A DNA stretch of 64,000 bases from Dioscorea cayenensis subsp. rotundata (lineage: Eukaryota; Streptophyta; Magnoliopsida; Dioscoreales; Dioscoreaceae), in the NCBI RefSeq assembly GCF_009730915.1, contig NC_052489.1:26467916-26531915 (forward strand). The letters run 5' to 3'. This document shows, in pieces, positions 49,795-60,800 of this stretch. Position 1 is the stretch's first letter. The number at the start of each line of letters is the position of its first letter. The translations under genes and the position numbers were made by a program. Below the pieces are notes generated by a model that saw only the letters and a list, made by a program, of their open reading frames with translations, searched no databases and was not told where the DNA came from.

Positions 49795-50637
49795 GGCCGT
49801 TTGGTGAACATGATAAAAATGATAAGATATGATAGACTATCATATTTTGCTAGTATTTTTTGTTTGGTTTGTCAATAGGACATGATAGTCTTATCCTATT
49901 TGTCCACTTTTAAGTCGATGACATGATAATGAATTCTATGGAAGAGTCAGGATAGAAATAGGGAGGATATGATAAAAAATAAATTTATTTTTTTTGCCCT
50001 ATTATTTGGTTACTCTCTCTTAAGTAGGGTTCATTGTATATCTTCTTTTGATCTTTTAATCATGATGCTTGGGACAAGAAATTTGTCAATAACTAGATAT
50101 GATACTAATTTCACTATTTAATTAGGATTTTACGCATTTAGAGTGGTTAAAGTGTTTCTCCGTTGATCTCGTGTTTCAGCCGAGTATTTTTTATCTAAAT
50201 CTCTTTTTTAATCATGTCTTATTTTTAGTTTTTCGAGTCTAATGATTCTTTTTTCAAATTGATTTTGATGTGATCTATTTATATTCCATTAATAAGTTTG
50301 TTACTCTAGCTTTATGCCATGTTTATGACTTAAAAAAATTGGTATGAATTATAATATTTTCAAGTTAGTGATATTGCAATCTATTTATTTTTTTAAAATT
50401 TAAAATACACCAATAAATAAATCATTAAGAAAAAAATTCAAAACAAGTCTATTTAAAAAAAAAAAAGATATATAACTATATTATAAAGGGTAATTTTGTC
50501 TATTTACATATCATTCATATTATATCATTTCATTATCAGGTCCACTACAAACATAAAATAATATAATAATCCTATCTTATTCCAATCTATTTTTTATATC
50601 ATATTCGTCCATATTTTATCTTATTCACCAAACGGGC
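49795..50637. mobile_element. Non-autonomous DNA transposon (large MITE)
   Basis: Terminal inverted repeats of 14 bases with one mismatch: GGCCGTTTGGTGAA at 49795-49808, and its complement ending ACGGGC at 50637. Both subterminal regions are rich in GATAAGATATGATA-like strings, which extends the inverted symmetry. The length of 843 bases and lack of coding capacity fit a MITE. The TIR start resembles PIF/Harbinger or hAT types; no clear target-site duplication was found, so the superfamily stays open. Confidence 0.65.
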
Positions 50638-51405
50638 TTCTAGACTTTGAAGGTCCCATGCATGTTCACGGTTTTTTATTGTGAAATTTCTTTTGGTTTG
50701 GGTTCCTTTGGTTGGGGGTTGTACTAGTTTGAGATATTATAAAGTGAAAATTGCCAAAAACACCCTATAAGTTTGCAATATTGCCAAAAACACCCCGTTA
50801 GTTTTGCACTCCCCAAAAACCCCTTCCTTTTGAATACAATGATTTTTTAAACCCCCCAAACATCTAACATTGATTGATAGAGTTAATTTGGAATTTTTTG
50901 GACGAAATTGTCCCTTGCGTGGGAAGTTGTGGCAAGTGTGACAGGGTTTGACTATAATGCCCTTGGGTGCAATGAGTTTCTATTTAAAAATGAAGCTTCT
51001 ATTTAAAATATGAGGTATGAGGTTCTGTTTAAAAAATGAGTTTCCTGTTTAAAAAATGAGTTTTCTATTTAAAAAAATGAGTTTTTTGTTTAAAAAAATG
51101 AGTTTTCGCTTTTAAGAAATGAGGTTTCGTTTAAAAAAATGAGGTCTCTGCTTAACAAATGAGTTTTTCGTTTAAGAAATGAGGTTTTTGTTTAAAAAAA
51201 TGAGGTTTCTGCTTTAAGAAATGAGTTTTTTTGTGGTGATTTATCACCCCCAAAAATCTCTTTTATCAGTAGCATTTGGGCCGATGAGACAAAAGCACGC
51301 TGCTCACAATCACGACCACGTTGCATGAAAAAAATGGGATTTCGAACCCTAGAATTTTGATCTCCACCCTCGATCTAGATCTCGATATCGCAGAGAAAAA
51401 GGTCG

Positions 51406-51898
51406 AACCTTCGATGCCTTCGCCGACGACGAGGAGCATGCGGGCTTCCCCGAGGTCGACGACGAAGAAGATGAAAGAGATGAGGTCGACGACAGGGAAG
51501 ACGATGAAGACGAAGACGGCGAGATCGAACCCTCACTCGGCGCGCTTCCTCCCTCCGCTCCTCGCCACCGACTTAGGCACCATGGATCCAAACCCCGGAA
51601 TGATCCCTAACCCTAACCCTATTGCTATCCATGTTGCGGTCTCCGCAGTCGAGAATGGTTCCGCTCAAGTTCGACCCTGCTCTTATCCGACGCCGCCACC
51701 GAAGACCTCACCACTCCGACCTCCGAGGAACGCCGCCAACCGGATCGCCAACGCCGACAAAGATTTCTCCTTTAAGACCCCACACGAGCAGCCACCTTTC
51801 GAGATCGCTCGCCAGATCCGGAGCACGAAAGACTCAAGCGTTCACGCGAGATCGACGACGATGAGATACTCAACGTCCCTACTCAATGAGGGTTTCGT
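51406..51898 (+). pseudogene. GC-rich gene-like fragment, copy 1 (unknown origin)
   Basis: A GC- and CpG-rich block in AT-rich surroundings. One frame begins FDAFADDEEHAGFPEVDDEE and continues strongly acidic for about 45 residues; another frame near the end reads DDDEILNVPT. The two frames do not agree along the block and no full gene is present, which suggests a decayed or captured exon. It includes a short CCCTAA repeat (51605-51621). The source gene was not identified. Confidence 0.35.
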
Positions 51899-52077
51899 TT
51901 AAAAAAATGAGGTCTCTGCTTAAAAAAATAAGCTCTCGCTTTAAGAAATGAGTTCTCCGCTTTATACGCTTGTTTGTCTTTGTTTAACTATCGATGTTTC
52001 GCTTTAATATATTGCGCTTTACGCTTTAAAAAAAGTGCTTAAATATCGTTGTTTCTATTTAAATACGTATGAGTGCA

Positions 52078-52572
52078 ACCTTTCGATGCCTTCGCCGACG
52101 ACGAGGAGCATGCGGTCTTCCCCGAGGTCGACGACGAAGAAGATGAAAGAGATGAGGTCGACGACAGGGAAGACGATGAAGACAAAGACGAAGACGACGA
52201 GATCGAACCCCTCATCGCAGGCCGCTTCCTCCCTCCGCTCCCTCGCCACCGACTTAGGCACTATGGATCCAAACCCTCGGAACGATCCCTAACCCTAACT
52301 CTATTACTATCCATGTCTGCGGTCTCCGCGATCGAGAATGGTTCCGTTCAAGTTCGACTCGCCTTATCCGACGTCGCCATCGAAGACCTCACCACTCCGA
52401 CCGCCGAGGAACGTCGCCAACCGGATCGCCAACGCCGATAAAGATTTCTCCTTTAAGACCCCACACGAGCAGAGCCACCTTCGAGATCGCTCGCCGGATC
52501 TCGGAGCTCGAAAGACTCAGCGTTCGCACGAGATCAACGACGATGAGATACTCAATGTCCCTACTCAATGAG
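52078..52572 (+). pseudogene. GC-rich gene-like fragment, copy 2
   Basis: Tandem copy of the block at 51406, with many small differences. Its acidic frame (DAFADDEEHAVFPEVDDEED) stays open longer, about 122 codons from 52073 to 52441. Both copies keep the acidic segment, but whether either is transcribed cannot be told. The source is unknown. Confidence 0.35.
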
Positions 52573-53004
52573 GTTTCTATTTAAAAAAATGAGGTCTATG
52601 TTTAAAAAATAAGCTCTCGCTTTAAGAAATGAGTTCTCTGTTTAAGAAATGAGTTATCCGTTGATATGCTTGTTTGTCTTTGTTTAACTATCGATGTTTC
52701 GCTTTAATATATTGCGCTTACGCTTTAAAAAAAGTGCTTAAATATCGTTGTTTCTATTTAAATATGTACTGAGTGGCCAAGATTAATTGGTTTTCATATC
52801 CGGGATTAATTTATCACGTAAATATTTGTTTTTCCGTTTTAAATATTAATGTTTTAGTTTAAAAAATGAGTTTTATGTTTAAAAAAATGAGGTTTCTGTT
52901 TAAGAAATGAGTTTTCTGTTTAAGAAATGAGTTTTTTGTTTAAGAAATGAACTCTCTGTTTAAGAAATAAGTTCTCTGCTTAAAAAATGAGCTCTGTTTA
53001 AGAA

Positions 53005-53211
53005 ATGAGTACATGCAAAAAGGAATGCAAAAAGAATGAAAAATGTATGCAAAAAGGTTTAAGAGCAATGATGGAATTTCATAACGCAGGGGTAAAAGGA
53101 AGTGAAACAATAAAGGAAGGTATCGTCGAGGGTATGCAAAAACTCACAGTACATGTTTGGGAAGTTTTTGAAATTATCGAGGGTAAAGCAAATGAATTTT
53201 CCCTATTATAA
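53005..53211 (+). CDS. Small uncharacterised ORF (68 residues)
   Basis: It starts at the ATG of the last AAATGAG minisatellite unit and reads MSTCKKECKKNEKCMQKGLR, then a mixed hydrophilic helix-like stretch ending IEGKANEFSLL. It is Lys/Glu-rich with three early Cys. Its base composition is more balanced than that of the minisatellite. I recognise no family, it has no promoter or neighbour to support it, and it may be chance or a relic of the repeat's parent element. Confidence 0.2.
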   Translation: MSTCKKECKKNEKCMQKGLRAMMEFHNAGVKGSETIKEGIVEGMQKLTVHVWEVFEIIEGKANEFSLL

Positions 53212-53769
53212 ATCATGCTTGCAAAATATATGATTTTATTTTATTTTTAAAAGGGATAAAACCACTAAATATTTTAAAAATTGAAAATAATTTTTTAAAA
53301 ATATAAATAAAATTAGATATAATTTGTAATTATTTTATCTGATCTATGGATTTTGTCAATTCCGACAAGTGAGCCAGACGACCCCCAACCACACACACTT
53401 TTTGATGGCGTTTTAGCAAGCTGATCCACAAGCACTTTATCATTCTTCGCTTGGATGAGCTCTTTTTTTGTTTTTGTTTTTTTTTTTTTGTGTTATTTTG
53501 ACCTTCACTTCTGATCATGAGTTTGTTTCTTTGTTTCTTCTTTTATATCCTGCTCTGGGTTCTTTTAGATAATGGGTTTAAGTATCTCATCATTTTCCGC
53601 TTGGATGAGGTCTTTTCTGTTTTTCTTCTCTTTTTTGTATTTTTCCGACCTTTACTTCTTGCTACGGTCTGTTCCCTTGTTTCTTTTTATCTTGTTATGG
53701 ATTTTTTATATATATATATAATGGATTCCTGATTTTTTTTATAATGGGTTAATGGTTTATCCACTTTCT

Positions 53770-53772
<3 letters not shown>

Positions 53773-53819
<47 letters not shown>
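53773..53819. repeat. (AT)n microsatellite next to the TRAUCO start
   Basis: About 23 AT dinucleotides end 65 bases before the TRAUCO ATG, so they lie in its core promoter or 5' UTR. The length is likely to vary between individuals. Confidence 0.95.
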
Positions 53820-53821
<2 letters not shown>

Positions 53822-53883
53822 CGTGTCAAAATTGGGATGCAAGTGCCAAGTCCCAACTCCTCTTTTCTCCTCCCTTCCATCCG

Positions 53884-56800
53884 ATGGACTCCATCCACTC
53901 CCCCGCCGCCGCAGCCGCCGACGATGAAGACGAAGACGAGTGGTGCGACGCGCTCGACCACATCCCTCCTCCCCAATCGCCCGTCCCTGACCTCCCCCAA
54001 TCAAACGGCCACGATCCCCCCTCTCCCCCTCCGCACATCTCCAATGGCGACCTCCTCCCCGACGAGTCCCCTTCCAAGAAGCCCAAACCCTCCTCCCCGG
54101 ACCCTTCCCCTACTCCTCCCTCGGCTCCCACCACCGTCGCAGCCGCCGTCGCCGCCGCCTCTAAGAAGCCTAAGAAAAAGTCCAACAACGTCTGGACCAA
54201 ACCCACCTCCCGCCGCAAACCTAAGAAACCAAAGACCCCCGCCGCCCCCAATGGTTCCGGATCTACCCCCGGCGCTGGCCCTGACGATGCCACCGTCGTC
54301 CTTGCCCCCATTCCTCGCTTTCTCCTCGACAAATCTGATGACTCACCTGACGCCTCTATCTGCCTCTCCAAGCTCCACAAGGCCGAGCGTGTGGAGCTTT
54401 CCGATGACCGCCTCACTGCTGGCAGTACCAAGGGGTACCGCATGGTGCGTGCCACAAGGGGTGTTCAAGAAGGGGCTTGGTACTTTGAGATCAGGGTGAT
54501 GAAGCTAGGTGAGTCAGGGCACACGAGGCTTGGGTGGGCGACCGAGAAGGGGGACCTGCAGGCCCCGGTGGGTTTTGATGGGAATAGCTTTGCCTACAGG
54601 GATGTGGATGGGAGCAAGGTGCACAAGGCGTTGAGAGAGAAGTATGGGGATGGGTATGGAGAAGGGGATGTGATTGGGTTCTACATTAGCCTCCCCGAGG
54701 GGGGACTGTATGCCCCTAAGCCACCCCAATTGGTTTGGTACAAGGGGCAAAGGTACATTTGCGCCTCTGATATCAAAGAGGAGCCGCCGAAGGTCGTGCC
54801 TGGTGAGTTTCATCTACTCCTCTTTCTTTCTTTCTTTTTCTCCTTTTCTTCATTTGCTGCTTTGCAAATCACGTTTGTTGTTCCTTGGTGATTTTGGTGC
54901 CGGGGTTGAAAATTTTGTGTTTGGTGTTAGTGTTGATCTGATGCATTACAAGTAGTTTTGTGTAATACGAATGCTAATTACTTCCTTTGGTTCCCTTTTG
55001 TAGTTTTTTTTTACCTGTAGGTTGTTGAACCTGGCTCTTGATTAAACTTTTGTTTGTGATATTTGTTTGTTCTGTACATCAGCTTGTAAGCCATTGCTTA
55101 CCCATACTTTGATCTATAATTATTCTTTTACGTGAAATACTTCATGGTTGTTTCTGAATTTGTCCTTAGTGTTATGTTTCGACGTGTTAGTTTGGGTTTT
55201 GAAGAAACGAGAAGATTCTAACTAGTCAGTATCTGTCTTTACATATGATGCTTGGTCACTTTAGGTAATGTAGTAAGTAGATCTTCATGATTCCTGTTGA
55301 ATCACCTCGATGTTCTTTTGCTATGTATGATCCTTAACTGTGCTGCATTTAATTTCTGCATATGCAGATGTTGATACATCTCTACTCATATTTGGCAAAG
55401 ATTTTCATGCTTTTCGGATATGCATTTACCTGTATTTGCTAACTTTATTATACTTTCTTTCATGATCATCCCTTCCTACTAAATTTTAGTCACTCTGGCT
55501 TTACACACTTGAGAATTCTCTTCATTTTAGAGGAATGCGATCAGTATACAATAAATTGATCCCTTGCAACTAATAAGATAACTTCTCCCATCTAGTTTAC
55601 ATATTATAATTTAATTAGTATATGAGATATCTTTCTTCCTCAGGAGAAATTTTCCCCTCCTTTTTGACACAGATTTTTCTAAAGTCGAAGTTATATTTTA
55701 TTTGGTTTGGGGTTTTCAAACATATTATGGTTTCTGCAATTAAATTTAGTTTTCTCTGCTTAGGTTGCAAATTTGCAATTTGATCTCATGTCCATTAACA
55801 TTGTCCTTGAAGCTGATAGAGCTATGATTTAATTTCAATTTTATGTTTGAACATCATTTGCCATAGGAAACAGTCTGCTTTTAACCTTTTGTTTTTTATC
55901 TGTCCATTCTAGTTATTGATCACACTATTGGAATTATGCCTATGTATATAATTTCCCTTGATATTGGTTCCATTAGTCTTATTTAGTGTTGAATTTATCT
56001 TTTATGGACAATAAACAAAATAATGCCCAATGAATGTCTTTGAACATGTTTGCCTTTTTTCATGGAGATTGGGGAAGTTTGTAAATTTATTGTGCTGCTG
56101 CGACAGTGAAATCTGGAGCTTTATGTGATTTCATTCTTCAATTTATAAATGATTCATTTGTGAAATACTTTCAAGTTCTGCTTTGATGTAAGAGGTATCG
56201 TTTGAAAATTGTTGTTATATAAATTCAATGGTAATGCATTAGAGAGGATCATATCCTCAGATTTTCCTTTTATAAGATGGACTAGAAAGTGAATCATGGA
56301 AATATGGTCAGTACCTTTCCTTTAAAAGTGAAATGCTTTATTGCAACTAGTGAGCAGATCAATTTTTAATTTGTACTTTAATGCCTCTTTTGTCCCTCTT
56401 TTCTAACTAAATCCAACGTTCTTCCAAATTTTTCTCAGTCCTTTGCATAATATATTCTATTCAATCCAGGAACTGTCTTGTCTCTTTTAATCCTGTTAAA
56501 TGTTGCTATGCCTGTGTATTCTCTTGGCAATCTTGCAAGGTATCATCCTTCCTGTGTATTCTTTATGTAATCATTCACCATTTCATTATTTCATTAGGTA
56601 CACTGCTTGTGAATGTCTAAACATTAGTAGATTTGTGTTGTCCTGTTATTATGCTGGCTTTGCTAAACAGTTCATCTTTGAGTAGAGAATAGAGGTATAT
56701 TGGTAATCGTGTTGTAATAATTACATGATCTGCCATGTGTTTTGTCATCTGAATGTTTGTTGTATCACTTAAAACATATTTGCAGGAAGTGAGATATCAT

Positions 56801-57060
56801 TTTTCAAGAATGGAGTGTGTCAAGGTATCGCCTTCAGCGACTTGTTTGGTGGGCGTTACTACCCTGCTGCATCAATGTACACTCTCCCAAATCAGCCAAA
56901 CTGCGAAGTCAAATTCAACTTTGGGCCGGACTTTGAATTCTTCCCTCAAGATTTTGGTGACCGTCCCGTGCCACAACCCATGATCGAGGTTCCTTACCAT
57001 GGTTTGGATGTTAACGCTGACGGCCCTGCCGAGAATGGTCATACGGAGAAAACAACTTGA
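53884..57060 (+). CDS. TRAUCO (ASH2-like) subunit of COMPASS H3K4 methyltransferase
   Basis: Two exons, 53884-54802 and 56786-57060, giving 397 residues. The first about 145 residues are low-complexity: Ala/Asp/Glu, then Pro/Ser-rich, then Lys-rich ([17 protein letters not shown]), which can direct nuclear import. A SPRY domain follows from about residue 150 ([20 protein letters not shown] ... [20 protein letters not shown] ... DVIGFYI) into exon 2 ([27 protein letters not shown]). In the ASH2 family this domain binds RBBP5 and supports histone H3 lysine-4 methylation. Plant TRAUCO is required for embryo development. Exon 1 is markedly GC-rich and exon 2 is not. The 2-kb intron shows no other feature. 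The ATG was chosen at the start of the MDSIHSP frame; the longer upstream frame only reads through the AT repeat. Confidence 0.93.
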
Positions 57061-57889
57061 CTCACACCTGACTCTTTTTGCCAGATTGTGGCCACTCTTC
57101 TTATTGTAATGACATTTCTAATCTAATTGATATGTTAGTTACCACTCAGGAGAATTGGTTTTGTGTGCGCAGCAGGTTAAATGAAGTTAACAGGGAATTT
57201 GTTGGGTAGAACATCTTGATTTTTCTAACAGGAATTTTCCGGGAAAACATGTTTCTTAGAGATTTCATAATACTGATGTTTTCTGCTTTTGTTTTATGAA
57301 TTATGAGCTTGTTTATGCTTTTTGTCTCTTTTGGTGAGGCTTGCTCTGCTGTGGTTTTCCATTGAGCCTGAATTTGGCCCTGTTTCGCCAATTCAAGTCC
57401 TTATTTTTTAAAAAATAATGCTTGTAAAAATATCGCTTCAACGCAGTTAAGAATGGTATTGTGCAGTTGGGATATTGTCTTAATTCCAATAATTTTAGAA
57501 ATAATTATATGAACAAAAGCTCCATTTTTATCCTTTTTTTTATTTGGAATATTGTTTGATAGACATAAAAAATAACTCCATTAAAATAATTTATTTTATA
57601 AAATTTTATATTTATATACTAGTAAATCCATGCCCTTAAAATTTGTGAATTCTTGCTATTTTTTACTTTCTAGATCAGCTTATTATAAAATTTCCATAAA
57701 ATATAATTTAAGGATTAAAAAAATGTTTATACTATTTTGATTTTTGCTAATAAATAATTTCGTGTTTATCAAGGGGGTTATGAGTAAAAATAAATATTCT
57801 TTCTTTAGTTAATTCATCTATTAGTCCTTCCCCGCTCGTAGCCTCACAACCCACTCCTCTTTTTGACATCGCTGTGCAACCATCGAGAG
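57061..57889. other. Intergenic TRAUCO-LFR
   Basis: Contains the likely TRAUCO 3' UTR (to about 57400), then AT-rich DNA, then the short LFR promoter, becoming GC-rich from about 57830. Nothing else is visible. Confidence 0.5.
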
Positions 57890-60800
57890 ATGCAGAAGAG
57901 AGAGCCAAACAAGGCGGCAGGCGCCGGCCCGACGCCGCCCAAGCGCGGCCGGCCCTTCGGCAGCACCGCCGCCAACACTGCTGCTGCAGCCGCAGCCGCC
58001 GCGGCTGTCGGTGACTCGTCCGTCCCGGCCTCCCTCTTCGGCCCCTCCCTCCAGCTCCCTGCCTCCTTCGCTGGTGCGCCCCCAATCCTTTTTTCCTCCT
58101 TTTGCTTTCGTTTTTGCCTTTTTATATTCTTGCTTGGGTATCTATGTATGGAATTAGGTCTAGGATTGTGCTAATGGAAATTTTTTGCTAGGATTTAGTG
58201 TGGTGGGTTTTGGATGGAGATGATTTTCTTGTTTTTTTTTTTAATGGTTTTTGTGGAGTTTATACGGACGTGCAGTTGTTTTCTTGTGGAGTTTATGGGT
58301 TTTGGGTTACTTGATCTGGATTGTAACTAGGAGTTGTTGGAATTGGCCAGCTTGTGTCAGTTCTTCCCAATTTTCTTGTTTTTCGATGAATTTCGTCTGG
58401 TTTGTTGCAGTTCTGGGGGTATGCGAGTAGCATCCGTGCTTGATGAGATCATTGTGATGCATGTTAGATAATGGCAGCTATTATCATGATAAGTTACCGG
58501 TTGAGAGATTACGATTGACGGTATTATCATCTGCTGAGAAGGAAAAAAAAAAACTAAATTTAAAATTTTTAATCTGGTGGATTTGATCTATTTATATTTT
58601 TTTTATATAAAAAGAACTTTTCTTTTTTTCTTTTTCTTTTTTTAAGAAAATATGAACTTAAATTTGTTTGTTCTGCTTTAATTTTATTCAAAAACCTTTT
58701 GAAATCTGATTTCTTGCAATGGTCCACGTTATGTGCTTTGCTTGAACATATGTTGATGCAAGAGTGTAAAGAACTAGATGTGCTGAAGCAGTAATTCTAG
58801 CTCTCAGTAAGTAATCAAGCAAACAATTTTTAAGTAATTATGACAACGATAGTGATGTTTAGGCAGTCACCCATCGTAAGGAGGGTCTATTTGATAGGGA
58901 AATGAGTTTCAGTGAGGATTTATTTTTATCACTTCATTTTTGTTTTGGTAGATTGTGTTTTCTTTCATCATTTTGGTTTTTCCAATGGTTAGTTGCTGGA
59001 AAATACTTTATTTTTGATAAGTAACACTTCATGACAGAAAGTTTGAATTTCATTAAGGTGTTGGCATATGGTATCACATTCAATAGAGTTCACAGTGAGA
59101 ATGGAAGATGACCGACTTTTAATCGCTTAGAGCTAAAATTTCTTTCGTAGGCATTGGCAGCTGCACACTGCAGCTGCCTTGAGATGTGTCCATTTGTTGT
59201 TTTAAGAATTGTTTAATTATTTTTATTTTACATTAATCTGTGATTATGAGAATAATTATCCATTCATTCTTGTGGTTTATATAGTAAATTAAATACAGTT
59301 TTATTGCCTATTATTAAAGCAATCTTCTTCTGCCAAGTGGCTCACGTTTGAATAAACATTGTTTTGCTTACACTTTGTAGATCAAAATAACAAAAGAATT
59401 GTCCTGGCACTGCAAAGTGGGTTGAAGAGTGAGCTGACGTGGGCATTGAACACGCTTGCATTACTCTCCTTCAAAGAGAAGGATGATATGCGCAGGGATG
59501 CAGTGCCCCTTGCTAAAATACCTGGACTGCTGGATGCTCTCCTACAAATCGTAGGTGCTATTCCTTTGTCTTTATTCTTTATTCTTTATTTTTTTTTCTT
59601 TCGTTTTTTTTTTACATTATAAGGTTTTCTCTGATGTGGTACTGTGAAGGTTTTGTCAATTTATTTTCTTAGGCCTTTATTCTTTTTTCTTTCTTTTTTT
59701 AAATAAGAAAGTTTTCTCCAATGTGCACTGTGAAGTTTTTGTCAATTTATTTCCTCAGAATAGGGAAAGAGAAGTACTTGTGGGATCAATATCCCTCTTA
59801 TGTGATAACAAGATTATTCTTCTTTTAATCCATGAAAATGTATCAATATTAATTTCATATAATTTCATCGGCGCTTATTGGAAACCTTTGTGGAAATATT
59901 TGTGTTTGCATTTGAGTGCTCAGTAGGATCTTGAATAAGTTTTTAGCTTGTCTTCCCCTGTGATGGAGTAACGCTATCACATGCATATGAAATTTTACTG
60001 CAATTAATATATTATTATCACGATATTGCAGATTGATGACTGGCGGGACATAGCTCTTCCAAAAGAATATGCAAAGCGCCCGAGAATAAGATCACTAGGG
60101 GAAAATACTGCAGTCACAGGATTTGGAAATGACTATGAAGTGACAAATCCTAATAACGCCCCTCCCAATGCTGGGTACCTTGTGTAGACCCCTTTTATGT
60201 GGACTATGAATTATCAGGCTTTGAATATCTGAGCTAGATAATATTAACTTAATTTTGCATTTAATTTTATTCAGCAGCAATGGCTTGAAGCGCCAGTCAT
60301 TAGAGTGGTGGTTTGATGAGGATGGCCTGTTTAATCTGGATGAGGAAGGGCGCGCAGAAAAGCAGCAATGTGCTGTTGCCACTTCAAATATAATCAGAAA
60401 TTTCTCTTTCATGCCAGATAATGACCTGATTATGGCACAACATAGGCATTGCTTGGAAACAATATTTCAATGTATAGAAGATCATGAGACAGGTACTTGG
60501 TATCCAGGGCCCTTATTTATTTAGTTTCCTGATATGGTGTCTTTTGGTTATACTTTACCCTTTATTCATTTCTTTTCATTGTTGTGAATTGTATGGCGCT
60601 TGTCACCGTGGAATTTCATTTGTTAAGATCATGCTTAGCTTGTCCTATGTCTGCTTCTTTATCTACCAGGTCATATATGGAGCACTAAATAGACTTAGTT
60701 TTCTACTTGATTATTGAACCATCATTATTTACGCTTGGAAAACCATGTTCTTAGGGTTTTGGATGCATGGAAACATGATAATTTTTATCCATAGAAAGGA

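Larger units (their letters stand above)
50960..53010. repeat. Composite array: ~20-bp AAATGAG minisatellite around two GC-rich gene-like copies
   Basis: A degenerate unit like TTTAAGAAATGAGTTTTCTG (19-22 bases) is repeated about 12 times at 50990-51235, a few times at 51895-51965, about five times at 52565-52665 and about eight times at 52855-53010. Between the arrays lie two copies (about 51406-52077 and 52078-52770, offset 672) of a segment whose first 500 bases are GC-rich and code-like, and whose last 170 bases are AT-rich with shared strings such as AACTATCGATGTTTCGCTTT. The whole unit, minisatellite included, was therefore duplicated in tandem. No gene or element family was recognised. 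Confidence 0.7.
49360..53883. other. SMC5-TRAUCO intergenic region
   Basis: 4.5 kb containing the SMC5 3' UTR (to about 49650), a non-autonomous DNA transposon (49795-50637), the composite minisatellite/gene-fragment block (about 50960-53010), a small ORF of unknown meaning (53005-53211), a diverged tandem duplication (about 53437-53700) and a long (AT)n tract (53773-53819). Its left part (50740-50960) contains CCAAAAACACC repeats of the sort often seen near Mutator-like element ends. Confidence 0.55.

Noticed and set aside
50960-53010. CRISPR or centromeric satellite
   Set aside because: The units are degenerate with no unique spacers, and the array is short and mixed with gene-like DNA.
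53752-53883. Extended TRAUCO start including an Ile-Tyr repeat
   Set aside because: The extra N-terminus is only translation of the (AT)n tract; the ATG at 53884 begins the conserved-type protein.
53826-54455. Long 209-residue open frame on the minus strand
   Set aside because: It lies opposite TRAUCO exon 1; it is Gly/Arg-rich and explained by the GC-rich complementary strand.
57747-58085. 112-residue Arg/Gly-rich minus-strand frame
   Set aside because: It is antisense to LFR exon 1 and explained by its GC-rich composition.
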